From Nitrospiraceae bacterium (GTDB lineage Bacteria; Nitrospirota; Thermodesulfovibrionia; UBA6902): a stretch of DNA of 47,876 bases. The stretch is from contig QZIL01000049.1 in NCBI GenBank assembly GCA_003599025.1, forward strand, positions 1-47,876, read 5' to 3'. The translations under genes and the position numbers were made by a program. Below, piece by piece: positions 31,487 to 40,094 of the stretch. Each line of letters opens with the position of its first letter. The first letter of the stretch is position 1. The notes under the pieces were generated by a model, which was given only the letters and a program-made list of their open reading frames with translations, did not search any database and was not told the origin of the DNA.

Positions 31487-32749
31487 TCATGCGGAAGGCA
31501 GATTGTCCGGCCCACGTCCAAGTATATTCAGAAAGGCCTCGGACACCCGTGTATCAAATTGGGTCCCTGTGTGCTGTCTGATTTCTGTTATGGCGTAGTC
31601 TGTTCCGCGTGAACTGCGATATGGCCTGTCAGATATCATTGCATCATATGAGTCGGCAACACAGAGAATTCTGGCGAGCGGGTGGATTTTATCTCCCTTT
31701 AGTCCGTCAGGGTAACCCGTTCCGTCGACTCTTTCGTGATGCGATCTTATAATCGGGATGATATTCCTCAGGCCTTTTATGGGTTTCAGTATATCTTCCC
31801 CCTTTATAGTATGCTGTCTGATAAGTGTACGCTCGACATCGTTCAGCTTATCCGGCTTGTCGAGGATCTCATCGTAAGTGCCGATCTTGCCGATATCATG
31901 CAGAAGCGCGGCTATTCTCAGGGTCTCGATCTCACGTTCATCCAGCCCCATTTCCCTTGCAATGACGGTTGAATAATTGGCAACATCCATGGAATGTCCC
32001 CTTGTCCAGGGGCTTTTAGCATCGATGATGTTTGAAAAGGTCATAAGCAGGTTATTATGAATGTCCTTGAGGTCTTTATACGCAGAGTCAACATCCTTAA
32101 GCATATTGAAGAAGGCGTCTTTAGACTGGCTAAGTTTCTTTTCTTTCTCCCTGGAGTCTGTAATATCAATAAGCACATGAACGAATGACGTAATCTCACC
32201 TGCCTTATCGAACATCGGGGTAATACTTTCATTTACAAAGGAACCCTGTTTGTTGTCATGGAATTCGTATGTTTTTGTGGCATTAAAGCCGGCAGCTTTC
32301 ATCGCAGCACAAATGCTTTCAGATTTGTTCTGTTTACAGATTATGTCATGGCATTTCCTGTCTGATATAAGTTCTTTTACAGGGATACCGACCATGTGTT
32401 CAACATACCTGTTGGCCCGGATTATATTGCAGTTGCGGTCGGTAAGCAGTACACCGTAAGGTATGGAGTCAAATGTGGCCTTCCATTCATGGGCGGCATG
32501 TTTCAGCTGTTCCTCGGACTTCATGGTCTTGATCAAAAGCTTTCTTCTTTCGTTTACAAGATAGGCTGTTACATGGGTCCCTATGAGTGTGCTGATGATA
32601 ATCAGGTGAAAAAAGGTGTCCGCTGTGGAGTTAATGGAAAAAATGTGCCTGAACAGACCTGCCTGATGATATGCATAATCATAATATAAATATGATCCGG
32701 CAAGAAGCCATCCGGCAGATATTATAAAAATTGAGAGTCTGGACTTCAT
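31487..32749 (-). CDS. Membrane PAS-HD-GYP protein, probable c-di-GMP phosphodiesterase
   Basis: Two membrane segments (about 5-25 and 45-62) are followed by a PAS domain (about 90-200), a short coiled-coil and an HD-GYP domain (about 230-400). The catalytic motifs are intact: HD in LHDIGKIG, then HHERVDGTGYPDGLKG (the GYP signature) and ARILCVADSYDAM. HD-GYP enzymes hydrolyse cyclic di-GMP. The PAS domain contains three Cys (RKCHDIICKQ...SICAAM) in a pattern repeated in the neighbouring PAS protein. Its ATG overlaps the stop of that upstream gene by one base, so they are coupled. Confidence 0.92.
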   Translation of the reverse strand: MKSRLSIFIISAGWLLAGSYLYYDYAYHQAGLFRHIFSINSTADTFFHLIIISTLIGTHVTAYLVNERRKLLIKTMKSEEQLKHAAHEWKATFDSIPYGVLLTDRNCNIIRANRYVEHMVGIPVKELISDRKCHDIICKQNKSESICAAMKAAGFNATKTYEFHDNKQGSFVNESITPMFDKAGEITSFVHVLIDITDSREKEKKLSQSKDAFFNMLKDVDSAYKDLKDIHNNLLMTFSNIIDAKSPWTRGHSMDVANYSTVIAREMGLDEREIETLRIAALLHDIGKIGTYDEILDKPDKLNDVERTLIRQHTIKGEDILKPIKGLRNIIPIIRSHHERVDGTGYPDGLKGDKIHPLARILCVADSYDAMISDRPYRSSRGTDYAITEIRQHTGTQFDTRVSEAFLNILGRGPDNLPSA

Positions 32750-34026
32750 CAGCAGGTCCCGGGGCAGTGTTTTACTGCTTTTGCCTTTAACTCTTCTATT
32801 TCATTTTTAAGCTCTATCATTCTCAGCTCTCTGCCTACCGCCATTTCATAAAAAGTCTCAAGTTCACGGACCCGCTTTATCAGTTCGTTTTCGAGTTCTA
32901 TCTTTTCTGTAATATCACATACCCTTTCAACTACTGATACAACGTTTCCGGCCAGGTCCCTCAGGGGATAGGCCACTGTTTCGACATTTATCCTTTTATT
33001 ATTGCTGTTGATATGAGTATGGATGATTTTGCTGCTGACACCTGTATCAAATGCAATTTTTGCGCTGCACTCATCACCGGATAGAAAGCATGGTTTTGTA
33101 TTATGGTGTGATACTTCAAAGCAGTGACGGCCCCTGATCTGGTCCGGAGAGGTATTGGTCTGTTTTGCATAACTGCTGTTGGCATATACAATTTCAAAGT
33201 TCCGGTTCAGGACAACCATACCGTCCTGCATGCCCTCAAGTATGGAAGAAAAGAAGAGTTCCTGTTTTCTTGAAAGTTCCCCCATTAATTTCCGGTCGCT
33301 TATGTTCATGAGCATACCGGACAGGACATCACCATCAAGACTGGCGCTCAAGAGAGCGTGTATTGTTCTGCTCTTTTTGGTAATCAGTTCAACCTCGAAA
33401 TTACTGACACTGCCTGCTTCCATAAGTCTCCTGATCAGGGTCTCCCTCTGCGCAGGTTTTTTGTATCTTAGAAGTACACTGCTTTTTATCATCTCATCAG
33501 GGGATTTGAATTCAAGCATTTCAGACAAGGCCCTGTTTACATATAAAATCTGGCCTGTGACATTAGTTTTGTAGATGCCGATCAGTGAATTTTCAACAAG
33601 ATTCTGATATCTGGTCTCTGCGTCTTTAAGTAAATTTTCGGTCTGGGTTTTATCGGTTATGTCTTTCAGGATTTTTACAACCTGGAGGACCTGTTTTTTA
33701 TTATTGTCCATTAATGGTGTGGCGGTGACATCATAGAGCTTTTTTTCACCGTTCTTCAGGATGAAAGGGTATCTGACGGATACCGGCTTCCCGGTTTTAA
33801 AGACCTCAGAATGGGGGCAGCGCTTGAATTCGTAATTATCATTACAGGGTGAAGAGAGGCGGTGAAAGAGTTTATGGCATGTAAGGTCCCCGGGACTGTT
33901 CTTGATCCCGAAGACACGACTTGCCTCAGCATTGGCAAAGGTTATTTTATAGTCCCTGTCTATGAGAACAATGCTGTCGCTAATGCTGTCAGTTACTGTT
34001 TCAAAAATATTTACCGGCCAGTTCAT
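32749..34026 (-). CDS. Triple-PAS sensor protein without an output domain
   Basis: Starting at the ATG at 34026 (GGGAGAG upstream), the protein has three PAS domains (about 5-125, 140-245 and 255-375) and a C-terminal coiled-coil (ENELIKRVRELETFYEMAVGRELRMIELKNEIEELKAK). There is no kinase, cyclase or phosphodiesterase domain. PAS1 and PAS3 carry Cys triads (TCHKLFHRLSSPCNDNYEFKRCPHSE and RHCFEVSHHNTKPCFLSGDECS), a pattern also in the PAS of the HD-GYP protein. It is coupled to that gene and likely forms a sensing complex with it. A GTG at 34053 is an alternative start. Confidence 0.85.
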   Translation of the reverse strand: MNWPVNIFETVTDSISDSIVLIDRDYKITFANAEASRVFGIKNSPGDLTCHKLFHRLSSPCNDNYEFKRCPHSEVFKTGKPVSVRYPFILKNGEKKLYDVTATPLMDNNKKQVLQVVKILKDITDKTQTENLLKDAETRYQNLVENSLIGIYKTNVTGQILYVNRALSEMLEFKSPDEMIKSSVLLRYKKPAQRETLIRRLMEAGSVSNFEVELITKKSRTIHALLSASLDGDVLSGMLMNISDRKLMGELSRKQELFFSSILEGMQDGMVVLNRNFEIVYANSSYAKQTNTSPDQIRGRHCFEVSHHNTKPCFLSGDECSAKIAFDTGVSSKIIHTHINSNNKRINVETVAYPLRDLAGNVVSVVERVCDITEKIELENELIKRVRELETFYEMAVGRELRMIELKNEIEELKAKAVKHCPGTC

Positions 34027-34267
34027 GGGTTGCTCTCCCAGTTGAGACTTCACTGGTTTGTTACAAATTCAGCATCTGTCCTGCGACCGCCTGAAAACGG
34101 AAGAGCCGGGATATTTCATCCCATCTTGAGAGTAGCAAAAGCAATGCCATGGCAGGAACGTAATTATTTTAAGCAGTTAAGTTATGGGTAGACGGTTAAA
34201 TTACCAGAGTCTGGTCAAAATGGCATGGATTATGACCAGGTCTGACGAAGATTGGACAGGTTTTGAT

Positions 34268-35314
34268 TTATTTTTTACTGAGCCTGTGGACCATTTCTAC
34301 CAGAGCAATTACATTATCACGCGGGGTCTCAGGGACTACACCGTGCCCGAGGTTAAAGATATGGCCGCGGGCTGATGATGCCCTTGATAGGACATCTTTC
34401 ACGTTCTCTTCTATTTTGTCTTTTGGCAGGAAAAGTGAAAGAGGATCGAGGTTACCCTGGACAACTACGTCTCCACCAAGCCGTTTAGCAGCGTCATCGA
34501 TATTAATCCGCCAGTCAACACCGAATACGTCGGCTCCTGATGTCTTTATTTCTTCGAGCAGGCCCGCGGTAGAGCCGACAAAATAAATAACAGGGACTGT
34601 CTCACCCCTTTTCTGCATCCATTCTTTCAGATCTTTGATGATCTGCTGGACATAAGAAAGTGCGTGCATACGAAAGTCCGCAGGTGAAAATATCCCTCCC
34701 CAAGTATCGAATATCTGCACGGCCTGTGCCCCGGCCGCAACCTGTGCCTTTAGATATTCTGTTATTGTGGCAGTTACTTTATCCATGAATGATTTGTAAA
34801 GCGCGGGGTTTTCATATATCATACGTTTGGTGTGAAGGAAACCCTTTGAAGTACCGCCCTCTATCATATAAGTTGCGGTAGTGAACGGAGCGCCGGCAAA
34901 ACCGATAAGGGGCACCCTGTTGCTGAGCGCCTTTCTAAGAAGGCGTATCGCGTCCATGACAAAACCCATGCTCTCTTCCGGGTCAGGCACGAACAGCTTT
35001 TTGACCGTATCTTCGTCCCTTATCGGGGGGCCCAGTATCGGTCCCTTTCCCTCATGGAAATCAAGCCCCTGTCCCATTGCCTCGCAGGGAATAAGAATAT
35101 CTGAAAACAGAATGGCAGCATCGACATTCAGGATATCAATTGGCTGAATTGTAACTTCTGCGGCAAGTTCCGGGGTTTTGCACATCGTAAGGAAATCAGC
35201 CTTGCCTCTGACAGCCCTGTATTCTGCAAGATATCTGCCGGCCTGGCGCATGATCCAGACCGGTGTATAGTCGACTTTTTCGCCTCTGCATGCCTTAAGA
35301 AATGTATCGTTCAT
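34268..35314 (-). CDS. hemE: HemE, uroporphyrinogen decarboxylase
   Basis: The 348-residue product has the HemE signatures: YTPVWIMRQAGRYLAEYR near the N-terminus, GFAGAPFTTATYMIEGG, and the substrate-site Tyr/Asp regions (AQAVQIFDTWGG, FNLGHGVVPETP). It decarboxylates uroporphyrinogen III to coproporphyrinogen III in heme synthesis. GGAGAG precedes the ATG. It is followed by an AhbD/NirJ-like gene and hemW upstream in the same direction, a tetrapyrrole cluster. Confidence 0.96.
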   Translation of the reverse strand: MNDTFLKACRGEKVDYTPVWIMRQAGRYLAEYRAVRGKADFLTMCKTPELAAEVTIQPIDILNVDAAILFSDILIPCEAMGQGLDFHEGKGPILGPPIRDEDTVKKLFVPDPEESMGFVMDAIRLLRKALSNRVPLIGFAGAPFTTATYMIEGGTSKGFLHTKRMIYENPALYKSFMDKVTATITEYLKAQVAAGAQAVQIFDTWGGIFSPADFRMHALSYVQQIIKDLKEWMQKRGETVPVIYFVGSTAGLLEEIKTSGADVFGVDWRINIDDAAKRLGGDVVVQGNLDPLSLFLPKDKIEENVKDVLSRASSARGHIFNLGHGVVPETPRDNVIALVEMVHRLSKK

Positions 35315-35356
35315 TTTCTCTCCGTTTCAATGCTTGTAAAGATGATTATTGGAAAT

Positions 35357-35419
35357 CTGGATTCCCGTTTTCATGGGAATGACAAAATGGCCGTCATTCC
35401 TGCGTAAGCAGGAATCCAG
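35357..35419. repeat. CTGGATTCC-type double-hairpin repeat
   Basis: Outer arms CTGGATTCC and GGAATCCAG enclose two inner hairpins, one with ATTCCC/GGGAAT and one with ATTCCTGC/GCAGGAAT, giving a cloverleaf-like shape. A second, shorter copy lies at 40028-40081. Both are intergenic. This is a dispersed REP-like element. Confidence 0.85.
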
Positions 35420-35428
35420 TTATAGCAC

Positions 35429-36502
35429 TTAACTGCTTTTTCTTATCCTGTACGGTATATATCCGCAGAACGGCTCTTCATCCATGTAATCACCGGTCAC
35501 TGCGTACGCACGCGCACGGCATCCGCCACAGACGTTTACATATTCACACGACCCGCATCTGCCTTTGTATTCCTTGAAGTTCCTCATGTCTTTGAACAGT
35601 TCGGAATTTTCCCATATATCTTTAAATGACTTTTCCCTTATGTTGCCAGCCGCCTTCGGGAAATAGCTGCAGGGAAGGACATTTCCATCAACATCTATCA
35701 GGCATATTAACTGTCCCGCCAGACATCCCTTTGACCCGCCGGTGGAGAATTTAAGGGTCCTACGTTCGATCTTCTCGCCTTCCTCTTTCTGTTTCTGAAG
35801 GACCACCCTGTAATAGTGCGGGGCGCATGTGGGTCTCACCAGAAGGTCTTTCTCTTCCTTTTCCATCTGGTAATGCCATTCAAGCAGTTCTTCGTAATCT
35901 TCCTTGGAAATAAGTTCATTCATAATATCTTCGCCCCTGCCTGTAGGCACGATCATGAACATATACCATGCGGTGGCGCCGAGTTTCTTGGCGAGCTTAT
36001 ACACCTTGGGTATTTCCTGCTGATTGCGCTTTGTGAAAGATGAGTTGATAAGAAACTTGATGCCGTGTTTATTAAACAGTTCGGTCGCATTGACTACTCC
36101 TGCAAACGCGCCTTTCTGGTTCCTGAAATTATCATGCACTTCAGCAGTAGATCCGTCGAGACTCAATGACACCATCTTGATGCCGGACTCCTTCATGCCC
36201 TCACATATCTCTTCAGTGACAAGCGACCCGTTTGTAGCTATGCACATCCTCAGGTCTTTGGAAGTGCCGTATCTGGCGATATCGAAAACATCTTTTCTTA
36301 AAAGAGGCTCACCCCCTGACAGTACCATAACAGGTTTGGCATAGGATGCAATGTCATCTATGACCCTGTATGCCTCCTCAGTCGAAAAATCGGGATGGCC
36401 CTTTGCCTCCATTTCTGAGGAGGACCGGCAGTGGACGCATTTTAGATTACACCTTCTTGTGATTTCCCATGCAATCCACTTCGGCTCGAATTCCTTTATC
36501 AT
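35429..36502 (-). CDS. AhbD/NirJ-like radical SAM protein with SPASM domain
   Basis: The radical SAM cysteines are at 18, 22 and 25 ([14 protein letters not shown]). The C-terminal SPASM part shows [23 protein letters not shown] and [24 protein letters not shown]...EEPFCGY, the style of AhbC/AhbD and NirJ. Those enzymes remodel heme side chains: AhbD makes heme from Fe-coproporphyrin III in the siroheme-based route, and NirJ acts in heme d1 synthesis. Adjacent hemE and hemW support a heme role. Which of these it is cannot be decided from the sequence alone. AAGGAG precedes the ATG. Confidence 0.8.
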   Translation of the reverse strand: MIKEFEPKWIAWEITRRCNLKCVHCRSSSEMEAKGHPDFSTEEAYRVIDDIASYAKPVMVLSGGEPLLRKDVFDIARYGTSKDLRMCIATNGSLVTEEICEGMKESGIKMVSLSLDGSTAEVHDNFRNQKGAFAGVVNATELFNKHGIKFLINSSFTKRNQQEIPKVYKLAKKLGATAWYMFMIVPTGRGEDIMNELISKEDYEELLEWHYQMEKEEKDLLVRPTCAPHYYRVVLQKQKEEGEKIERRTLKFSTGGSKGCLAGQLICLIDVDGNVLPCSYFPKAAGNIREKSFKDIWENSELFKDMRNFKEYKGRCGSCEYVNVCGGCRARAYAVTGDYMDEEPFCGYIPYRIRKSS

Positions 36503-36590
36503 GCTGCTCCTTAAATATTATTCTGAAAACATAGAGGCGAAGGAACTTTCACCCTTACAGATAAGTATTATTCTACCTTTTTTTTTACAG

Positions 36591-37820
36591 TTATGAAAGC
36601 TTGATGAACTTTGTGAAGACTTCATTAGACAGTACCAGTCCTTTGCGCGTTAGTTGCATTGTAGTCTCATATGCGCACTCAGAACTGGTAATTTGAATCA
36701 GGCCTGCTGCCCTAAGGTCTTCTATTTCCTTATGAAAAATGTTTAGGATTTTAACATTGTACCGCTTTGAAATTGTTTCAATATTGATGCCTCCTGTTTT
36801 ACGCAATCCAAGGAAAATCGCTTCCGACAATGCCATATCTCCGGTTATGGATTCTGATCCTTTTACAGCACTCTTATCTTCTGAAATGAGTTCGAGATAT
36901 TCGTCTATATTGTCCGTGTTATGAAATCGGGTTTCGTTTAAGAACGAATGGGCACCCAGCCCTGCACCGTAATATTCACCTCTGTCCCAATAATTGAGGT
37001 TGTGCCTGCACTGATAGCCGGGCAGTGAGAAGTTTGATATTTCGTAATGGAGGTAGCCGGCGGATGTCAGATAATCGATTGTGTGTTCATACATTTCAAT
37101 GGCCTTGTCTTCAGCCGGGAGGGTAACCCCACCTATCCTCCCCTTATTTAAGGGGAGGAACAAGGAGGGGTTATTAATATTCTTATACAACTCTGTCCCT
37201 TTCTCCACCGTTAACTCATATGTGGAAATATGATTCGGCCTTAATGTCACAGCCTTTTCAAGGGTCATCTTCCAGGTATTAATGTCCTGTCCCGGTATCC
37301 CGTAAATAAGATCGATGCCAATATTTTCAAAACCGGAATTTTCTGCAATATGGACCGCCAGTTCAGCCTCTTCAGATGTATGTATCCTGCCCAGAAATGA
37401 AAGCTCATCGTCATCAAAGGACTGAACGCCTATGCTGATCCTGTTGATGCCTGCTGAACGGACTGCCTTTAATTTGACTGTATCAACAGTCCCCGGATTG
37501 GCCTCGATGGTCGTTTCTACCCCCTCTTGCCCCCCCTCGGAATCGAGTCGAGCCGACTTGTTAAGGGGGGGAGAAAAACTGAAGTGTGTGAATATGTGAT
37601 TAAGCAGACTTGATAATATGTCAGAGGGAAGCGCTGTCGGGGTGCCGCCTCCGATGAAGAGAGTGGACAGCGATTTTTCTTTCGGTATATTTGAAATCTC
37701 TCTTTTCAGCGCCTCAATGTAGTCAGATGCTCTGTCAGGATTATAAAGACCTGAGACAAAATCGCAGTATATGCATCTTTTGAGGCAGAAAGGAATGTGG
37801 ACGTAAAGAGATGGTGACAT
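36591..37820 (-). CDS. hemW: HemW-like radical SAM heme chaperone (with repeat insertions)
   Basis: The N-terminal Fe-S motif CLKRCIYCDF (Cys12, 16 and 19) and the HemW patterns TLFIGGGTPTALP, GINRISIGVQSF, GIDLIYGIPGQ, ISTYELTVEKGT, YEISNFSLPGYQCRHNLNYW and GAGLGAHSF identify HemW, a cytoplasmic heme-insertion factor (formerly confused with HemN). At 409 residues it is about 30 longer than usual. The excess is explained by two in-frame insertions: residues ~82-101 (SPPLNKSARLDSEGGQEGV) and ~216-234 (NNPSLFLPLNKGRIGGV), both encoded by palindromic repeats. They sit in likely surface loops outside the motifs, so the enzyme may remain active. Confidence 0.9.
   Translation of the reverse strand: MSPSLYVHIPFCLKRCIYCDFVSGLYNPDRASDYIEALKREISNIPKEKSLSTLFIGGGTPTALPSDILSSLLNHIFTHFSFSPPLNKSARLDSEGGQEGVETTIEANPGTVDTVKLKAVRSAGINRISIGVQSFDDDELSFLGRIHTSEEAELAVHIAENSGFENIGIDLIYGIPGQDINTWKMTLEKAVTLRPNHISTYELTVEKGTELYKNINNPSLFLPLNKGRIGGVTLPAEDKAIEMYEHTIDYLTSAGYLHYEISNFSLPGYQCRHNLNYWDRGEYYGAGLGAHSFLNETRFHNTDNIDEYLELISEDKSAVKGSESITGDMALSEAIFLGLRKTGGINIETISKRYNVKILNIFHKEIEDLRAAGLIQITSSECAYETTMQLTRKGLVLSNEVFTKFIKLS
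37125..37172. repeat. In-frame palindromic repeat within hemW (copy 1)
   Basis: Outer arms AACCCC and GGGGTT flank a core with perfect 10-base arms (CCTCCCCTTA and TAAGGGGAGG). It is read in the hemW frame as NPSLFLPLNKGRIGGV, the PLNKG-type peptide shared with the copies at 37514, 40564 and 40979. Confidence 0.85.
37514..37576. repeat. In-frame palindromic repeat within hemW (copy 2, with nested element)
   Basis: The outer arms TTTCT and AGAAA surround C- and G-runs of the PPLNKG family, but the centre is interrupted by a ~27-base segment (37536-37562) similar to the repeat at 31288-31312. Translation gives SPPLNK-SARLDSE-GGQEGV: one repeat nested in another, both in frame. Confidence 0.8.
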
Positions 37821-37869
37821 GAGCTCATTTTAACAGAGTTGAAGATTTTACTGGGTTCTCCTGATAGGC

Positions 37870-38262
37870 CTATGAAAGCTCTTTAATAAAAGCCGTGAAA
37901 TCTTTGACAGCGGAGGGGACGCTTTTATGGACGATTTTATAATCTATTGCTTCATATTCATGGACAAGGATATTTCTAAGGCCTGCACTGAGGGCCAGAC
38001 TTTTACTTAACTTTTTACTTATTATCCTTAATTCACCTGCCCGCAGGAAAGCGGCCTTATAAGAAGACGGGGCTGGTTCGCCTTTATCTGAAATCAGGTG
38101 GAAAACAATATCACTGGCTGTCATTACAAGCAGTTCGAGTATCCTTTCTATTTCATAATGCTTCTGCATGAACTCATCAAAAGGGATCTTTTTATATGGC
38201 AAAAGATCATTAAGATAATTCGCAATGGATTCTAGTTTCTTCTTTACAACCTCAGGCGACAT
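37870..38262 (-). CDS. hepT: HepT-like toxin of a type VII toxin-antitoxin pair
   Basis: The 130-residue helical protein has the HepT/DUF86 pattern, with the RNase motif RX4HXY as RNILVHEY. It also has an N-terminal helix (KKLESIANYLNDL) and a SYKAAFLRAGELRIIS helix. HepT is a tRNA-targeting or mRNA-cleaving HEPN toxin, neutralised through tyrosine AMPylation by MntA. The tyrosine of the motif is present. The gene overlaps the MntA-like gene by 11 bases. Confidence 0.85.
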   Translation of the reverse strand: MSPEVVKKKLESIANYLNDLLPYKKIPFDEFMQKHYEIERILELLVMTASDIVFHLISDKGEPAPSSYKAAFLRAGELRIISKKLSKSLALSAGLRNILVHEYEAIDYKIVHKSVPSAVKDFTAFIKELS

Positions 38263-38653
38263 GAAATACCTTTCTTACAAATTTCTTCAGATAACGTGAG
38301 CGCATATCACGTATTTTTTCCGTATCAAGGTAGAGCTTCCAGGCGCGTAATCTGTTCTTTTCAAAAAGGTGAGCTCTCTTTTCAAAAAGACATACTCCTT
38401 TCATAAATACTTCATAAAGCAGCAAAGGGGGAGTGTCTGCCGTAAGCACGACAAGATCGATTTCTTTGTCGGTGAAAAAGTCGTCAAGCTTATAAATCAG
38501 TTCAAGCTTTGATATCTTTGTCCCTTCTTTCAGTTTGACTGCAAGGTCGATATCTCGGGAGCCTTCAGGTTTGTCGCCGGCAGCGGAACCGAAAAGTACA
38601 AGCATATCAATCCCGTTAGCCTTACAAAAGTTTTTGATTCCCATGATTTTCAT
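38252..38653 (-). CDS. mntA: MntA-like nucleotidyltransferase antitoxin
   Basis: The nucleotidyltransferase motif GSX10DXD is clear (GSAAGDKPEGSRDIDLAV), and a third acidic residue lies in EIDLVVL. MntA-type proteins AMPylate HepT to silence it. The C-terminal half (KNRLRAWKLYLDTEKIRDMRSRYLKKFVRKV) is basic and helical. It precedes and overlaps hepT on the same strand, the usual arrangement. The ATG at 38653 is used; an alternative lies at 38644. Confidence 0.85.
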   Translation of the reverse strand: MKIMGIKNFCKANGIDMLVLFGSAAGDKPEGSRDIDLAVKLKEGTKISKLELIYKLDDFFTDKEIDLVVLTADTPPLLLYEVFMKGVCLFEKRAHLFEKNRLRAWKLYLDTEKIRDMRSRYLKKFVRKVFHVA

Positions 38654-38841
38654 TTCTTAATCTTAAGATTGAAAGATGGCATTGTCAAGGAAATATTATC
38701 CGATATTTTATATGGCTTTTTTCGTATTGTTTTGATATTAGATTTAAAACCCGGCAATTTATATAATATCTCTGCATTGAAATAACTTAGTTCCCCTCAT
38801 GCTCTGTTTCTTTACCATCAGGGCAGAGAGAGTCTAACCTG

Positions 38842-40026
38842 ATGATTATGAGAACAATAGTACAAACCGGACTCGACATATTTGAAAAAAACTGGCCGAA
38901 GGAACTAAAGGGCGCGAGGGTGGGGCTTGTCGTGCACCCTGCCTCGGTGAACAAGAGGCTTGAGCACGCTTCTGACTGCCTTTATAAATCCCGAAAGCTT
39001 GAACTGAAGGCCCTCTTCGGCCCACAGCACGGAATCAGGGGCGAGACGCAGGACAATATGATCGAATGGGAAGGGTTCAGGGACAAAAAGACAGGGCTTC
39101 CTGTCTACAGCCTCTATGGTGAGACACGTAAGCCGCATCCGGCAATGCTCAGTAATATTGATGTAATGGTAATTGATATGCAGGATGTGGGCTCACGGTA
39201 TTACACATTCATCTGGACCATGGAATTGTGCATGCAGGCCTGTGAAGAAGCCGGGAAATCAGTTGTCATCCTTGACAGGCCGAACCCTCTGGGCGGTGTT
39301 CTCACGGAAGGGCCGGTGCTTGATATGAAATACACATCATTTGTCGGACAGCGTCCCCTTACAGTGAGACATGGAATGACGATAGGGGAGATCGGTACTT
39401 ATTTGAGGAATGAAATTTATCCCTCCCTCGATTTTCACGTTATACCAGTCAGGGACTGGGGAAGGGGAATGTGGGGGGATGAAACCGGTTTGCCATGGGT
39501 ATTGCCTTCGCCTAATATGCCTACAGTTGATACAGCACTTGTCTATCCTGGCATGTGTCTGCTGGAAGGCACAGACCTTAGCGAGGGCAGAGGGACAACG
39601 CGTCCTTTTGAGATTTTCGGTGCGCCTTTTATTGATCCCGATGCTCTGGTTAAAAGGCTGACGTCATTTAAACTTTCCGGGGTGGTCTTCAGACCGATGT
39701 ATTTCCAGCCGACCTTTCAGAAACATGCAGGCGAGCTTTGCGGAGGAGCACAGATACATGTAATCAACAGGGGAAAATACAGGCCCTTCAAAACAGGTGT
39801 TGCAATTATCAAGGCTATACATGATCTTTATCCTGACGGCTTTAAATGGAAGCAGCCGCCTTATGAGTATGTAACGGACAAACTCCCGATAGATATCCTT
39901 GCAGGTACGGACAGATTAAGAAAAGATGTTGAACGTGGCAGACCTCTTAACAGTATGGATGAGTGGTGGAAGGCACAGTGCAAAGAGTTTGATAAAAACG
40001 TGAGAAAGGAATATTTAATTTACTGA
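38842..40026 (+). CDS. namZ: NamZ-like exo-beta-N-acetylmuramidase (DUF1343)
   Basis: The 394-residue product has the DUF1343/NamZ motifs: LVVHPASVNKRLEH, LFGPQHGIRGETQDN, VYSLYGETRKPHPAMLSNIDVMVIDMQDVGSRYYTF, VILDRPNPLGG, GMTIGEIGTYL, LPSPNMPT and YPGMCLLEGTDLSEGRGTTRPFEIFGAPFID. NamZ removes terminal MurNAc from peptidoglycan fragments. This copy has no recognisable signal peptide, unlike secreted versions, so it should act in the cytoplasm on imported fragments. The next gene encodes a MurU-AmgK-like fusion, giving a coherent route from MurNAc to UDP-MurNAc. Confidence 0.88.
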   Translation: MIMRTIVQTGLDIFEKNWPKELKGARVGLVVHPASVNKRLEHASDCLYKSRKLELKALFGPQHGIRGETQDNMIEWEGFRDKKTGLPVYSLYGETRKPHPAMLSNIDVMVIDMQDVGSRYYTFIWTMELCMQACEEAGKSVVILDRPNPLGGVLTEGPVLDMKYTSFVGQRPLTVRHGMTIGEIGTYLRNEIYPSLDFHVIPVRDWGRGMWGDETGLPWVLPSPNMPTVDTALVYPGMCLLEGTDLSEGRGTTRPFEIFGAPFIDPDALVKRLTSFKLSGVVFRPMYFQPTFQKHAGELCGGAQIHVINRGKYRPFKTGVAIIKAIHDLYPDGFKWKQPPYEYVTDKLPIDILAGTDRLRKDVERGRPLNSMDEWWKAQCKEFDKNVRKEYLIY

Positions 40027-40027
40027 A

Positions 40028-40081
40028 CTGGATTCCTGCTTTCGCAGGAATCACGTTATTTCCGTGAAAACGGGAATCCAG
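40028..40081. repeat. CTGGATTCC-type double-hairpin repeat (second copy)
   Basis: Outer arms CTGGATTCC and GGAATCCAG surround an inner hairpin with ATTCCTGC/GCAGGAAT and a less perfect second one. It fills the gap between namZ and the fusion gene, starting two bases after the namZ stop. The related copy is at 35357-35419. Confidence 0.85.
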
Positions 40082-40094
40082 ATACTTTCTTTTT

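Noticed and set aside
35357-35419. tRNA-like cloverleaf
   Set aside because: The double-hairpin shape is explained by a repeated CTGGATTCC element; no anticodon loop or TTCGA arm pattern is present.
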